Below, piece by piece: positions 53,154-62,380 of a DNA stretch of 64,000 nucleotides. The number at the start of each line of letters is the position of its first letter. Positions within the stretch are counted from its first letter, which is position 1. A program made the position numbers and the translations under genes. Source of the DNA: Flectobacillus longus (lineage in GTDB: Bacteria; Bacteroidota; Bacteroidia; Cytophagales; Spirosomataceae). A model generated the notes under the pieces. The model made no database searches and had not been told where the DNA came from. It saw only the letters and a list, made by a program, of their open reading frames with translations. Where the stretch lies: assembly GCF_030056705.1 (NCBI RefSeq), contig NZ_JASHIC010000035.1:1-64000 (forward strand), in the 5' to 3' direction.

Positions 53154-54695
53154 ATGAAAAAATATCTTTTTACACTTCTAGGCAAATTGCTGTGCTTGAG
53201 CCAATTGGCGCAAGCACAGCTTGAATTACCCGCTATTTTTAGCGATAACATGGTATTGCAGCAGAAAATGGCTATTCCTGTTTGGGGAAAATCGTGTCGA
53301 GGTTGTGAGGTGAACGTTTCGTTTGATGGTTTTTTACTAAAAACTAAAACAGATAAGAATGGTAATTGGAAGATCAATATGCCTGCTCATGCCGCAGGAG
53401 GACCTTTTCAATTACTGGTTACCTCTCAAAAACAGCGACTAGTTTTTCAAAATATTCTAGTGGGCGAAGTGTGGCTTTGTGCTGGTCAGTCCAATATGGA
53501 ATTTCGTTTGGAACAAACCAAAAATGCCAAACAAGAAATATCGCAAGCGGATAATGCTCAAATTCGATTGTTTCGCATGACACCCCGTGCTGTGGCTCGT
53601 CCCCTGTCTAAGGTGGTATTTAGTGATAGTCTTTTGTCTGCTTTACAAGGAGGAAAGTTTTATGAGCCTACAAGCTGGCAACTATGTACGCCCGAAACGG
53701 CCGCTAAATTTTCGGCGGTGGGTTATTATTTTGGTAAACAAATACAGCAAAAGCTCAATGTCCCAATTGGGTTAATTTGTAATGCCGTTGGTGGAACTAC
53801 TACCCAAGCTTATATCGATTCGGCAAGTTTGGCTTCGCATCCTCAGTTACAGCAGTTTGTGGATAAAGATTGGTTACAAAAAGCCCAAGATATTCATCCT
53901 TGGGTATTGGAACGAAGTAATGAAAATTTGGCTCTTGTGCTACAGGATGCTACGCCCAATCGTAAATTATTACATCCTTTTGCGGGTTCTTTCTTGTTTA
54001 ATAATGGCATAAAACCTCTAGCGCCCTTTGCCATCAAAGGTGTGATTTGGTATCAGGGCGAATCCAATGCCACACATCCCGAAATTCACAAGCCTTTGTT
54101 TGAGGCTTTGGTAAAAAGCTGGCGAGAAACATGGAATCAAGGTGATTTTCCTATTTATACAGTCCAGCTTCCTGCTATTGCTAATCGTTCTGGTTGGCCT
54201 GCTTTTCGTGCAAGTCAGTTTGAGTTGAGTCAAAAAATTAACAACGTTGGAATGGTTGTGAGTATCGACACTGGGGATTCATTGGATGTTCACCCGACTG
54301 ATAAAAAGCCTATTGGCGAGCGACTGAGTTTATTAGCTTTGGCCAAAACCTATCAGTTATCCCTTGATTATTCAGGACCTATTGTTAAAGAATATCAACA
54401 AAAAGGAAATATTATCGAACTTAGCTTTGACTTTGCCAGACAACTGCAAACCAGTGATGGATTAAATCCCAGAGGCTTTATCTTGCAAGGATTTAATCTA
54501 GGAGGAACAGAAGCATCTTTTTTTTATCCAGAAAAAATAGCGCTTTTTTCTAATAAAATAATCCTTACTTTGCCTTTGGATAAACAGGTTACGCAAATCA
54601 ATTACGCATGGTTACCCAATCCAAAATGTAATATCGTCAACGAGGCTAATTTACCATTGATGCCATTTAAAATAGAATTAAAAGGAAATTTTTAA
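53154..54695 (+). CDS. Sialate O-acetylesterase
   Basis: Removes O-acetyl groups from sialic acids so that sialidase and lyase can act on them. The 513-residue protein has a signal peptide (MKKYLFTLLGKLLCLSQLAQAQ), an N-terminal beta domain (LPAIFSDNMVLQQKMAIPVWG) and an SGNH-type catalytic domain: CAGQSNMEF with the nucleophile Ser, CNAVGGTTTQAY, IWYQGESNA and DVHPTDKKPIGERL with the catalytic Asp and His. This matches the SIAE / 9-O-acetylesterase family. It follows the hexosaminidase by 6 bp. Confidence 0.93.
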   Translation: MKKYLFTLLGKLLCLSQLAQAQLELPAIFSDNMVLQQKMAIPVWGKSCRGCEVNVSFDGFLLKTKTDKNGNWKINMPAHAAGGPFQLLVTSQKQRLVFQNILVGEVWLCAGQSNMEFRLEQTKNAKQEISQADNAQIRLFRMTPRAVARPLSKVVFSDSLLSALQGGKFYEPTSWQLCTPETAAKFSAVGYYFGKQIQQKLNVPIGLICNAVGGTTTQAYIDSASLASHPQLQQFVDKDWLQKAQDIHPWVLERSNENLALVLQDATPNRKLLHPFAGSFLFNNGIKPLAPFAIKGVIWYQGESNATHPEIHKPLFEALVKSWRETWNQGDFPIYTVQLPAIANRSGWPAFRASQFELSQKINNVGMVVSIDTGDSLDVHPTDKKPIGERLSLLALAKTYQLSLDYSGPIVKEYQQKGNIIELSFDFARQLQTSDGLNPRGFILQGFNLGGTEASFFYPEKIALFSNKIILTLPLDKQVTQINYAWLPNPKCNIVNEANLPLMPFKIELKGNF

Positions 54696-54735
54696 AACGG
54701 ATTTTACGATAAAAAACATATTTAACATATCATCT

Positions 54736-55419
54736 ATGAAAATCAGATTTGCAATAGGCTGTGTATTCGGCCTATTTTTTGCCTTTATGGCACAGGCTCA
54801 ACAAGTAAAGTATCGTTTTCCAGATTCCTTATTTTCAACCTATTACCACCAAAGAGTAGCTCTTTTTAAAGTTTTGCCCAAAACCTCAAAAGATATCATT
54901 ATGTTGGGCAATAGTATTACCGACGGTGGAGAATGGGCTGAAATGTTTCAAAATTCTCATATTAAAAACAGAGGTATCAGTGGCGATATTAGCGCAGGAG
55001 TTTTGAACAGAATCGATGAAGTTGCTGAAAGAATGCCAACAAAAGTATTTTTATTAATAGGCACAAATGATTTGGCAAGAGGTATTTCACCTGATAGCGT
55101 GGTCAAAAATATTCGTCAGATTGTGGCAATTTTGCATGAAACATCGCCTAAAACGCAGATTTTTGTACAAAGTATTTTTCCTGTGAATGAGTCTTTCAAG
55201 AAATTCGGAGGGCATACTAGCAAAAAGGCTGAAATCATTCAAGTAAATCAGTCTTTGAAAAGTTTGAGCGAATCAATGCCATTTGTTTACGTTGATGTAT
55301 ATACAAGTTTGGTAGACGAAACAGGTCGCATGAATCCACGATTTACCAATGATGGACTTCATTTGTTAGGAGAGGGATATTTAGCATGGAAAAAAGTGAT
55401 TGAAAAGTATCTCAAGTAG
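54736..55419 (+). CDS. SGNH/GDSL family hydrolase
   Basis: A 227-residue exported hydrolase (signal MKIRFAIGCVFGLFFAFMAQAQ). Block I is IIMLGNSITDGG with the nucleophile Ser, block II NRGISGDIS, block III LIGTNDLARG, and block V FTNDGLHLLGEGY with the Asp and His. The type resembles acetylhydrolases acting on sugars. Next to the larger sialate O-acetylesterase, it may remove acetyl groups from another position of sialic acid or from a different mucin sugar; T. forsythia and B. fragilis loci usually carry only one esterase, so this is an extra one. Specificity is not readable. Confidence 0.85.
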   Translation: MKIRFAIGCVFGLFFAFMAQAQQVKYRFPDSLFSTYYHQRVALFKVLPKTSKDIIMLGNSITDGGEWAEMFQNSHIKNRGISGDISAGVLNRIDEVAERMPTKVFLLIGTNDLARGISPDSVVKNIRQIVAILHETSPKTQIFVQSIFPVNESFKKFGGHTSKKAEIIQVNQSLKSLSESMPFVYVDVYTSLVDETGRMNPRFTNDGLHLLGEGYLAWKKVIEKYLK

Positions 55420-55441
55420 AAATTAATAATAGCTCATTTAT

Positions 55442-56080
55442 ATGTTGCCCGAAGAGAAAATTTATAACTATCTAAATAAACGTTGTGCCCCTCAACATCC
55501 TGATTTTATATTGGTATTGGGAAGCAGTGATTTGCGTGTACCGAAGTTTGCGGCTGAGTATTTTTTGCAAAATCCTGTAAGTTATGTCATCGTTTCAGGT
55601 GGTTTGGGAAAAATTACCGATGAAATCTGGACGGAGGCAGAAGCACAAATGTTTTCCAAAGTCATGATAGATTTGGGCGTACCACCCGAGAAGATTTATT
55701 TAGAAGAAGAGGCCTCTAACACAGGTGAAAATATTCTTTTTTCTAAAAAAATTATTGAACAATACAACTTACCACATCATGAAGGTTTGTTGATTGCCAA
55801 ACCTTATATGACTCGCCGAGCTTATAATACCGCCTCTCAACAGTGGACTGAGGTAAAATGGTCGACCGCAGCCGAACCACTGACTTATCATGAATATTTA
55901 GATTTGGTAGACGATAAAGAAACCTTTATTCACTTGATTGTAGGCGATTTGCAACGTATAAAGATTTACGGAGAAATTGGGTTTCAGATTCCAGAGCAAG
56001 TTCCTGAGGATGTTTGGTCTGCATTTAAAGAGTTAGTTGACAGAGGATATAATCGATATGTCATTGATGATATTAGGTAA
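55442..56080 (+). CDS. YdcF-like DUF218 family protein
   Basis: A 212-residue protein of the ElyC/SanA/YdcF (DUF218) family: DFILVLGSSDLRVPKFAAEYF, VSGGLGKITDEIWTEAEAQMF, LEEEASNTGENILFSKKII and IAKPYMTRRAYNTASQQW. It has no signal peptide or transmembrane helix, like E. coli YdcF. Members bind nucleotide-type ligands (S-adenosylmethionine in YdcF) but a reaction is not established. Being the last gene of the sialic acid run, 22 bp past the SGNH gene, it may have a small part in amino sugar handling; this is only suggested by position. Confidence 0.82.
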   Translation: MLPEEKIYNYLNKRCAPQHPDFILVLGSSDLRVPKFAAEYFLQNPVSYVIVSGGLGKITDEIWTEAEAQMFSKVMIDLGVPPEKIYLEEEASNTGENILFSKKIIEQYNLPHHEGLLIAKPYMTRRAYNTASQQWTEVKWSTAAEPLTYHEYLDLVDDKETFIHLIVGDLQRIKIYGEIGFQIPEQVPEDVWSAFKELVDRGYNRYVIDDIR

Positions 56081-56118
56081 GAGTTCTTCTTAACACAAGC
56101 ATGAGTCATTTCAAATTT

Positions 56119-56220
56119 AGTGATTGGGCGCATGAATGATTATTTTTAATCTAGATTTTACTTGTAGAGACGCAATGCTTTGCGTCTCTACAAGTAAAAT
56201 TAATCACTCATTCACTCAAC
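56119..56220. repeat. Inverted-repeat element, copy B
   Basis: Shares TAATCACTCATTCACTCAA (right end, 56201-56219) and the inner CGTCTCTACAAGTAAAA with copy A at 32886-33024. The left end is degenerate (CATGAATGATTATTTTT, about 56131-56147). Contains a perfect hairpin. Sits between the convergent YdcF and RND adaptor genes. Confidence 0.6.
56155..56200. terminator. Perfect 21-bp hairpin between convergent genes
   Basis: Arms of 21 bp (56155-56175 and 56180-56200) with loop TGCT; core TAGAGACGCAA. A stem of this strength between converging transcripts can stop both. The arm TAGAGACGC is also familiar from dispersed palindromes in Bacteroidota and cyanobacteria, so it may be of mobile origin. 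Confidence 0.7.
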
Positions 56221-56234
56221 CACAAATCACTCAA

Positions 56235-57377
56235 TTATTTTAATTTAACAGGAAAACCATTTCTGACTTCTTCGCTGGCGGTTTTTACAAGCTTATCACC
56301 TTCTTTTAAGTCGCCAAAAATTTCAATTTTACCATCTGCTTCACGACCTTTTTCTACGTCTATCCACTCGGCATTGCCATTGACAATCTTGATAACAAAA
56401 ATTCTCTCTGGCGCACTTACTACCGCAGATTTTGGCACCACAAAAGTAGGAACTTGCGAAGGCATATTCAATTTGACTTCTGCAATCATGCCTGGGAGTA
56501 GTTTCTTACTCGAATTATCAATATCCATCTCAATTCGCTCTGCTCGGAGTTTGGTGTCCAATGCTCCTGCCACACGTTTGATTTGCGCTTTGAATAGTTC
56601 ATTTGGTCGAGACCTTACTCGGAAACTAATCGTACTCTGTGGTGATAAATAGGCGGTGTACATTTCTGGAATTGCTACCGCCAAACGAAGTACTTTTTGA
56701 TTTTGTAAGAAAAACATCGGTTTATCCGACCCTTTTCCCGATGGTCCTACATAAGCGCCCAAACTAATATTACGTACCGAAATCGTACCATCAAATGGTG
56801 CACGAACTTCTAAGTAGTTTTTGGTATCTGCAATTTCCTTATAATTAGCTTTTGCTGCTTCTAACAAAGCAAAATCAGCATTTTTACGCGCCAAAGCTTG
56901 ATCTAATTCGTTTGGTGAGATAGTCCCAGGTGTTTGGGAGGTATGATACAAACGATCATAATTGGCTTTGCTAGCAATATAAATAGCTTCTTGTGATTTT
57001 AAACGAGAAGAAGATGCTGTCAACTGCGCTGTGATTTCTGGTGCGTCCAAGCTTGCCAATAATTGTCCTGCACGTACTTCAGAACCTACATCGACAGTCA
57101 TTTGGCGTACAAAACTGTTGACTTTTGCGTAAAGTTCTACATCTTGCTTGGCTGTTAGTTCACCTGGTAATTGTAGTGAAGCCGTCATTTTTTCTTTTGC
57201 TAAAGAAAAACCTTCTACGCTAGGAATCGTTGGTGCTGAGGCTGTTTTTTCTTTATGCTCAGATTTAGCTTCAGACTCGCCACAACTTGTAAATATCACA
57301 GAACTTAATACTAATCCCGTGGCAAAAAGGGTATATCTAAAAACAGTTGGATAATTCATAACTTTTGTCAGTTGCAT
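56235..57377 (-). CDS. RND efflux periplasmic adaptor
   Basis: Membrane-fusion protein of 380 residues. A lipoprotein signal (TLFATGLVLSSVIFTSCGESEAK) is followed by barrel-sandwich half motifs (QDVELYAKVNSFVRQMTVDVGSEVRAGQLLASLD and LEVRAPFDGTISVRNISLGAYV), a helical hairpin between them, then beta-barrel and proximal domains. It links the inner-membrane pump to the TolC-like channel. Two ATG codons are possible, at 57377 and 57359; the second gives the shorter signal peptide. It is the last gene of the tolC-RND-adaptor order, 9 bp past the pump gene. Confidence 0.93.
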   Translation of the reverse strand: MQLTKVMNYPTVFRYTLFATGLVLSSVIFTSCGESEAKSEHKEKTASAPTIPSVEGFSLAKEKMTASLQLPGELTAKQDVELYAKVNSFVRQMTVDVGSEVRAGQLLASLDAPEITAQLTASSSRLKSQEAIYIASKANYDRLYHTSQTPGTISPNELDQALARKNADFALLEAAKANYKEIADTKNYLEVRAPFDGTISVRNISLGAYVGPSGKGSDKPMFFLQNQKVLRLAVAIPEMYTAYLSPQSTISFRVRSRPNELFKAQIKRVAGALDTKLRAERIEMDIDNSSKKLLPGMIAEVKLNMPSQVPTFVVPKSAVVSAPERIFVIKIVNGNAEWIDVEKGREADGKIEIFGDLKEGDKLVKTASEEVRNGFPVKLK

Positions 57378-57386
57378 GTTGGAATC

Positions 57387-60300
57387 TTATTTTGATTGAT
57401 AGATAGTCGGGATAAAATGCTTGCTTTCTTCGTCTTCTGGATCGAGTGAAACCGATTCAGTCGTGGTTGTTTCTTGGAACCAGGCAAAAACTAATGGTAA
57501 AAATACCAAAGCCGCAAATGTCGAAGCCAATAGTCCCCCAATTACAGCACGCGCTAAAGGTGAGGTTTGGTCTCCTCCTTCGCCCAAGCCCGAAGCCATT
57601 GGAATCATACCAACCACCATCGCTACACTGGTCATCAAAATCGGACGCAGACGCAAAGACGCCGCCTCACGTGCAGACTTGAGCGCATTGCCATTATGTT
57701 TACGCAAATGCTCGGCATTGGTAATCATCAATACGGCATTGGCAATAGATACCCCCACCGACATAATAATTCCCATATACGATTGTAAGTTCAGGGTCGA
57801 GCGAGTCATTACTAACATGAGCAATGCTCCTAAAATTACCGCAGGAACCGTTGTAAGCACCACAAAAGATACTTTGAACGATTGAAAATTAGCAGCCAAC
57901 ATCAAGAAAATCACCACAATGGCTACTAACAAACCCGACTGTAAACTATCTAGTGTTTCGGTCAATACTTTACTCAAACCTACTGGCTCAATCGTCAAAC
58001 CACGAGGAAGTTCCCCAAGGGAATCCAAAGCTTTGGTTACGCCTGTAGTAGCTGTACCCAAATCAGTTTTGTACAAATTGGCAGTAACCGAAATCACTGG
58101 AACCGCTCCTAAGTTGTCATTTTCGCCATACGTTTTACTTGGTGTAATCGTAGCAACATCACTCAATACAGGTCGGCTAGCATTTCTTGTAATAGGAATC
58201 TCGCCAATATCCTGAATACTTTTAAGCTGATTTTCAGGAACTTGAACTTGAACGCTATAAGTCTGATTTGATTTTTCATCTACCCAAACACTTTTATCTG
58301 TGTAGCGCGACGACGAAGTTGAAGCGGTAATAGAACGAGATATTTCGGCAATATCAATACCCAATTGTGCTGCACGAACACGGTCGATAGAAATATTGAT
58401 AGCAGGATAGTTGGTTGATTGACCTATTTGAACATCTCTCAAATAAGGTAACTCATTCAATTTTTCTATGACCTTTTTGGCATACTCCTCATTATTTTTC
58501 TTATTTCTTCCCGAAATTCGAACCTCGATTGGTGTTGGCGAACCTTGACTTAATATCTTGTCTGTCAATTCAATAGGCTCAAAAGATAATTGAATATCAG
58601 GTACTTTTGCTTTTACTTTTTCCCGAAGCTCTTCTTTTAAATCTTCCAAATTCACTTTATAGTGCTCTTCCAATTGAACTTGTAAAACCGCTTCGTGTGG
58701 TCCACTCATAAACAAATAAATAGGACTGGTAGAAAATAGCCCAGGGTGTTGTCCGACAAAAGCCGAAGTAATAGAGATGTTTTCTCTACCTACCATCTGT
58801 TCTAAAATACTAACTGTCTGAATCAATTTTTGCTCTGTGCGCTCAATACGAGTACCTTCTTTGGCACGAATACGTACCTGAAACTGACCGCCATTGGCTC
58901 TTGGCAATACATCACGACCAATATTTTTGAGTAAAAAGAACGCCGCCACACTTGCCAACACTAAATAGCTACCTACAACCAATTTGCGATGCGGTAATAG
59001 TCTATCCAGAAAAGCCATAAAGCGAGTTTTGAATCGGTCAAACACTCCTAGTTTAGTAGGTTTTGGTTCTGGCTCCACTAATACTTTTTTCTGATTTAAA
59101 GTATCCTTTTCTGACTCAGGACTCAAACCTGTCATTTGGAACTCCTCATCTTCTGTTATGGGATGACCCGCTTGTTTGGCATGAGCTTTAGCGTGACCTT
59201 TCATCATCCAGTTGGCCATAATTGGCACAAAAGTTTGAGAAAGTAAAAACGAAACCAACATCGAAAAACCAATCGCTAACGATAAAGGCAAAAACAAAGC
59301 ACCTGGAATACCTTTCATGGTAAAGGCTGGTGCAAAAACCGCCAAAATACAAAAGAGAATCAGCAATTTTGGAAAAGCAATTTCTTTACAAGCATCCCAA
59401 ATGGCTAGTGCTTTGGGTTTGCCCATGTCCAGATGCTGGTGAATATTCTCAATCGTTACGGTAGATTCATCTACCAAAATACCAATTGCCAAAGACAAAC
59501 CACTGAGTGTCATAATATTGATGGTTTGTCCGCACAAATACAAAAACAAAACACCTGAGATAATCGACGTTGGAATGGTCATAATAACAATCAAAGCACC
59601 ACGTGTATCTCCCAAGAAAAGTAATACCATCAAACCCGTCAAAACCGCACCGATGGCACCTTCGCTCATCAAGCTTTTTACGGCATTCATTACATATACA
59701 CTTTGGTCAAACTCGTAAGACAACTGTACATCTTCAGGCAATTGACTTTTAAATTTGGGAAGATTCTTTTTCAAATCTTGGACTACATCCCAAGTCGAGG
59801 CATCGGCCGATTTGGTGATAGCCATATACACAGAGCGTTTGCCGTTGACCAAAGCATAACTAGTAGTAATATCCGCAGCATCTTCCACCTTTGCTACGTC
59901 ACGTAGGTACAAGTTGGCAACTCCTCCTTTAAAAATTGGAATATCCTGAAAATCTTCAATTTTTTTAATGGTTGTATTTACTGGCGTAATATAATTTACA
60001 TCGCCAATACGAACGTTTCCAGAAGGTGAAGTTTGGTTATTGAGTCGAATAGCCTCGACAATTTGGTCTGGCGTAATATTGTGCGCCCGCATCAGCTCAG
60101 GGTCGGCTTTTATGACCACTGTTCGGATATTACCTCCAAATGGTGGTGGCGCCACCAATCCTGGAATTGAGGTAAATGACGAACGGATATAAGTATTTGC
60201 TAAGTCGAGCAATTCGTTATTTGACCGAACATCACTGGTCAATACCAACTGTCCAACGGGTAAAGTTGAGGCATCAAAACGCAAAATAAAAGGCGGTTGT

Positions 60301-60668
60301 GAACCGGGAGGAAATATGGCTTGGGCACGGTTACTAAACGCCGATACTTCGGCAGCAGCTTGTGCCATATTTGTACCTTGATAAAAGGTTAACTTCATCA
60401 AGGTAAGTCCCTGAATATTTTTGGTTTCGATACTTTTTACCCCCGAAACATACAAAAGGAGGTTGACATACTGCTTGCCAAAAAAAGCCTCCATTTGGGT
60501 AGGAGTGTATCCACCAAAAGGGTGCGAAATATAAATAACAGGTAAGTTCATATCTGGAAAAATATCCACTTTAATATTGCGGACTGCATTTATTCCAAAA
60601 AAGACCATACCTGCCACCAATACCAAAATAGTAATGGGTTTGCGTAGGGCTGTTCTAATTAAATTCAT
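57387..60668 (-). CDS. RND efflux pump, inner-membrane subunit
   Basis: A proton-driven pump of 1093 residues, AcrB/MMPL superfamily, with 12 helices and two large periplasmic loops. Visible blocks: ALRKPITILVLVAGMVFFG at the N-terminus, FPDMNLPVIYISHPFGGYTP, LSGLSLAIGILVDESTVTIENI in helix 4, and SYMGIIMSVGVSIANAVLMITN with GEGGDQTSPLARAVIGGLL in the second half. Motif D of classic pumps (two Asp in helix 4, here one Asp followed by Glu) is changed. The cytoplasmic loop between helices 6 and 7 is long and His/Lys/Glu-rich (HAKAHAKQAGHPITEDEE). Substrate class cannot be told; metals or hydrophobic compounds are both possible. Confidence 0.93.
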   Translation of the reverse strand: MNLIRTALRKPITILVLVAGMVFFGINAVRNIKVDIFPDMNLPVIYISHPFGGYTPTQMEAFFGKQYVNLLLYVSGVKSIETKNIQGLTLMKLTFYQGTNMAQAAAEVSAFSNRAQAIFPPGSQPPFILRFDASTLPVGQLVLTSDVRSNNELLDLANTYIRSSFTSIPGLVAPPPFGGNIRTVVIKADPELMRAHNITPDQIVEAIRLNNQTSPSGNVRIGDVNYITPVNTTIKKIEDFQDIPIFKGGVANLYLRDVAKVEDAADITTSYALVNGKRSVYMAITKSADASTWDVVQDLKKNLPKFKSQLPEDVQLSYEFDQSVYVMNAVKSLMSEGAIGAVLTGLMVLLFLGDTRGALIVIMTIPTSIISGVLFLYLCGQTINIMTLSGLSLAIGILVDESTVTIENIHQHLDMGKPKALAIWDACKEIAFPKLLILFCILAVFAPAFTMKGIPGALFLPLSLAIGFSMLVSFLLSQTFVPIMANWMMKGHAKAHAKQAGHPITEDEEFQMTGLSPESEKDTLNQKKVLVEPEPKPTKLGVFDRFKTRFMAFLDRLLPHRKLVVGSYLVLASVAAFFLLKNIGRDVLPRANGGQFQVRIRAKEGTRIERTEQKLIQTVSILEQMVGRENISITSAFVGQHPGLFSTSPIYLFMSGPHEAVLQVQLEEHYKVNLEDLKEELREKVKAKVPDIQLSFEPIELTDKILSQGSPTPIEVRISGRNKKNNEEYAKKVIEKLNELPYLRDVQIGQSTNYPAINISIDRVRAAQLGIDIAEISRSITASTSSSRYTDKSVWVDEKSNQTYSVQVQVPENQLKSIQDIGEIPITRNASRPVLSDVATITPSKTYGENDNLGAVPVISVTANLYKTDLGTATTGVTKALDSLGELPRGLTIEPVGLSKVLTETLDSLQSGLLVAIVVIFLMLAANFQSFKVSFVVLTTVPAVILGALLMLVMTRSTLNLQSYMGIIMSVGVSIANAVLMITNAEHLRKHNGNALKSAREAASLRLRPILMTSVAMVVGMIPMASGLGEGGDQTSPLARAVIGGLLASTFAALVFLPLVFAWFQETTTTESVSLDPEDEESKHFIPTIYQSK

Positions 60669-60672
60669 AGAA

Positions 60673-62064
60673 TTATCTAGCTTGTTTCATGAGTAAATCG
60701 GCATCACCAGAACTGGCTGCTTTGAGCAATAGGGCTTGCCATACGTTGGCATAAGCTACGTTGATATTGGTTTCGGCTCTGTTCAATACAAAAAGCGCTT
60801 GAGTAAGATCAATGATATTCGACAAACCATTTTTGTATAATAATGCCTTTTGATTATAAGCAGTACGTGCCGCCTCCAACTGAATAGGAGCTTCGTGATA
60901 ACTTGCCAACGCATTTTGGATACGCTGATCTGCCAAAACAACCTGATTTTGTAGTTGCAAACTCATTTGTTCGTATTCATAGCGCAGCCCTTCTCGCAAT
61001 AATTTTTGTGATTCTATTTGCTTATTGATTTTGGTTGGAGCCATAAAATTCCAAAATATCCCTGCACCCACTAAAAAGTTGCTTCTAGTAGGAACTACTC
61101 CTCCAAAATATGAACCATCAATATGATGATTATCAGGAGTGTAGTCATTTTTAAAACCAGAACCTTTGGTCTGAAAAGCACCAAAAAGGTTTACCGTAGG
61201 GAGCTTATTTCTTTCATATAAAACTTGTTGTTTTTCGGCTAAAGTAATTCTTGAAGCATACCATTGAAGAGTTGGATTTTGTTCAATAGACTGAGCTGTT
61301 TCCAAGCTTTTGGGAATACTGATAAAATATAAACTGTCCAAATCAAAAGCTTGAGGAGACTTGTTGAGAAATTGCGCCAACTGTGCATTTGCCTGAATTT
61401 CAAGGTTTTTGGCATCAATAATCCCCTGACGTGCATTAGAGACTTCTGCATTGGCAATAGATGAATCAACGCCAGCATTCAAGCCATTTTTGGCACGTGC
61501 TTTTACTACATCTTGTAAAGCAGTAACACGTTTGAGATTTGCCTGACTGACTTCCACAAATTTTTGTGCTGCCAATACATTAAAATAAGCTGCACCGATT
61601 TTCATGCTGTGCGCAAATTTTTCTTGTAGTACATCCAAAGAATCACGTGCTACTTGTGACTTTGCCAAGTCGAGCGTAGCATCCAAACGCCCAAAAGAAT
61701 ACGCCTCCCAGTTGATATTGGTAGCATAAAGCGCCCCAAAAGCGGTGTTCCAGTTTTGGGAAGTTGAGCTTGGCCCCGAAGCCGCTATACCTACACCTTT
61801 ATACGAGTACAGTGGACCAAATTGTCCGTTGGCTGTTCCGTAGTTTTGTTGAATGGCAGTGTTTACATCAGGCAAAAATTGTCTTCTGGCATTTTCAACC
61901 ATGACAGTCGAAGCACTCTGATAACTTTTTTTGGCCTTGATAGAATTGTAGTTTTGCAAACCCGTTTGGATTGCTTCCGAAAGAGTAAATACTGGTTTTT
62001 GTGCAAAAGCAGGCCGAAGCAAGCAAAAGCAACACAAAAACATGAACAAGGATTTTAGAGACAT
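60673..62064 (-). CDS. TolC-like outer-membrane channel
   Basis: Outer-membrane efflux protein of about 463 residues. The signal peptide MSLKSLFMFLCCFCLLRPAFAQ follows the ATG at 62064, preferred over a longer reading. Two OEP repeats are seen: LSEAIQTGLQNYNSIKAKKSYQSAS ... YFNVLAAQKFVEVSQANLKRVTALQDVVKARAKNGLNAGVDSSIANAEV in the first half and YNQKALLYKNGLSNIIDLTQALFVLNRAETNINVAYANVWQALLLKA in the second. It is the first gene of a channel-pump-adaptor operon, 4 bp before the pump. Confidence 0.92.
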   Translation of the reverse strand: MSLKSLFMFLCCFCLLRPAFAQKPVFTLSEAIQTGLQNYNSIKAKKSYQSASTVMVENARRQFLPDVNTAIQQNYGTANGQFGPLYSYKGVGIAASGPSSTSQNWNTAFGALYATNINWEAYSFGRLDATLDLAKSQVARDSLDVLQEKFAHSMKIGAAYFNVLAAQKFVEVSQANLKRVTALQDVVKARAKNGLNAGVDSSIANAEVSNARQGIIDAKNLEIQANAQLAQFLNKSPQAFDLDSLYFISIPKSLETAQSIEQNPTLQWYASRITLAEKQQVLYERNKLPTVNLFGAFQTKGSGFKNDYTPDNHHIDGSYFGGVVPTRSNFLVGAGIFWNFMAPTKINKQIESQKLLREGLRYEYEQMSLQLQNQVVLADQRIQNALASYHEAPIQLEAARTAYNQKALLYKNGLSNIIDLTQALFVLNRAETNINVAYANVWQALLLKAASSGDADLLMKQAR

Positions 62065-62380
62065 AGTTTTATAAGAAATTAACGACTTTGGTATCTTTGC
62101 CACAAAGCCTCATATCATTAATAATTGTTGAGAAAACAGACGTATTAACGCTTGATTAATTCAAATTTTCAGCAAGATTTTGAGGAGATTTTGAAGTTTC
62201 AACAAAATTGAACAGTTTTTATGCTGTGTCCTGTTCTATAGTACCAATATGATACAATAATTGTAGTATTTTAAGAAGAATGAATTTGATTCGTTAAAGG
62301 AAAAGGATAAAATCAAGAAAATATTGATACCGTTAGAACTTCAAATTTGCTTCAAAAAGAATTTTCTATTTTAGGCACTT
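62065..62380. promoter_or_regulatory. Divergent promoter region, efflux operon / response regulator
   Basis: A 316-bp gap with no ORF, between the tolC-like gene (minus) and the response regulator (plus). It contains TACAATAATTGTA (62253-62265), a perfect 5-bp-arm palindrome that might be a regulator site. No consensus -33/-7 pair is convincing. The response regulator is the natural candidate to control both directions. Confidence 0.45.

Noticed and set aside
57421-57885. 154-codon + strand frame opposite the RND pump C-terminus
   Set aside because: Shadow of conserved pump helices; Ser/Ala/Thr-rich with no signal peptide or homology.
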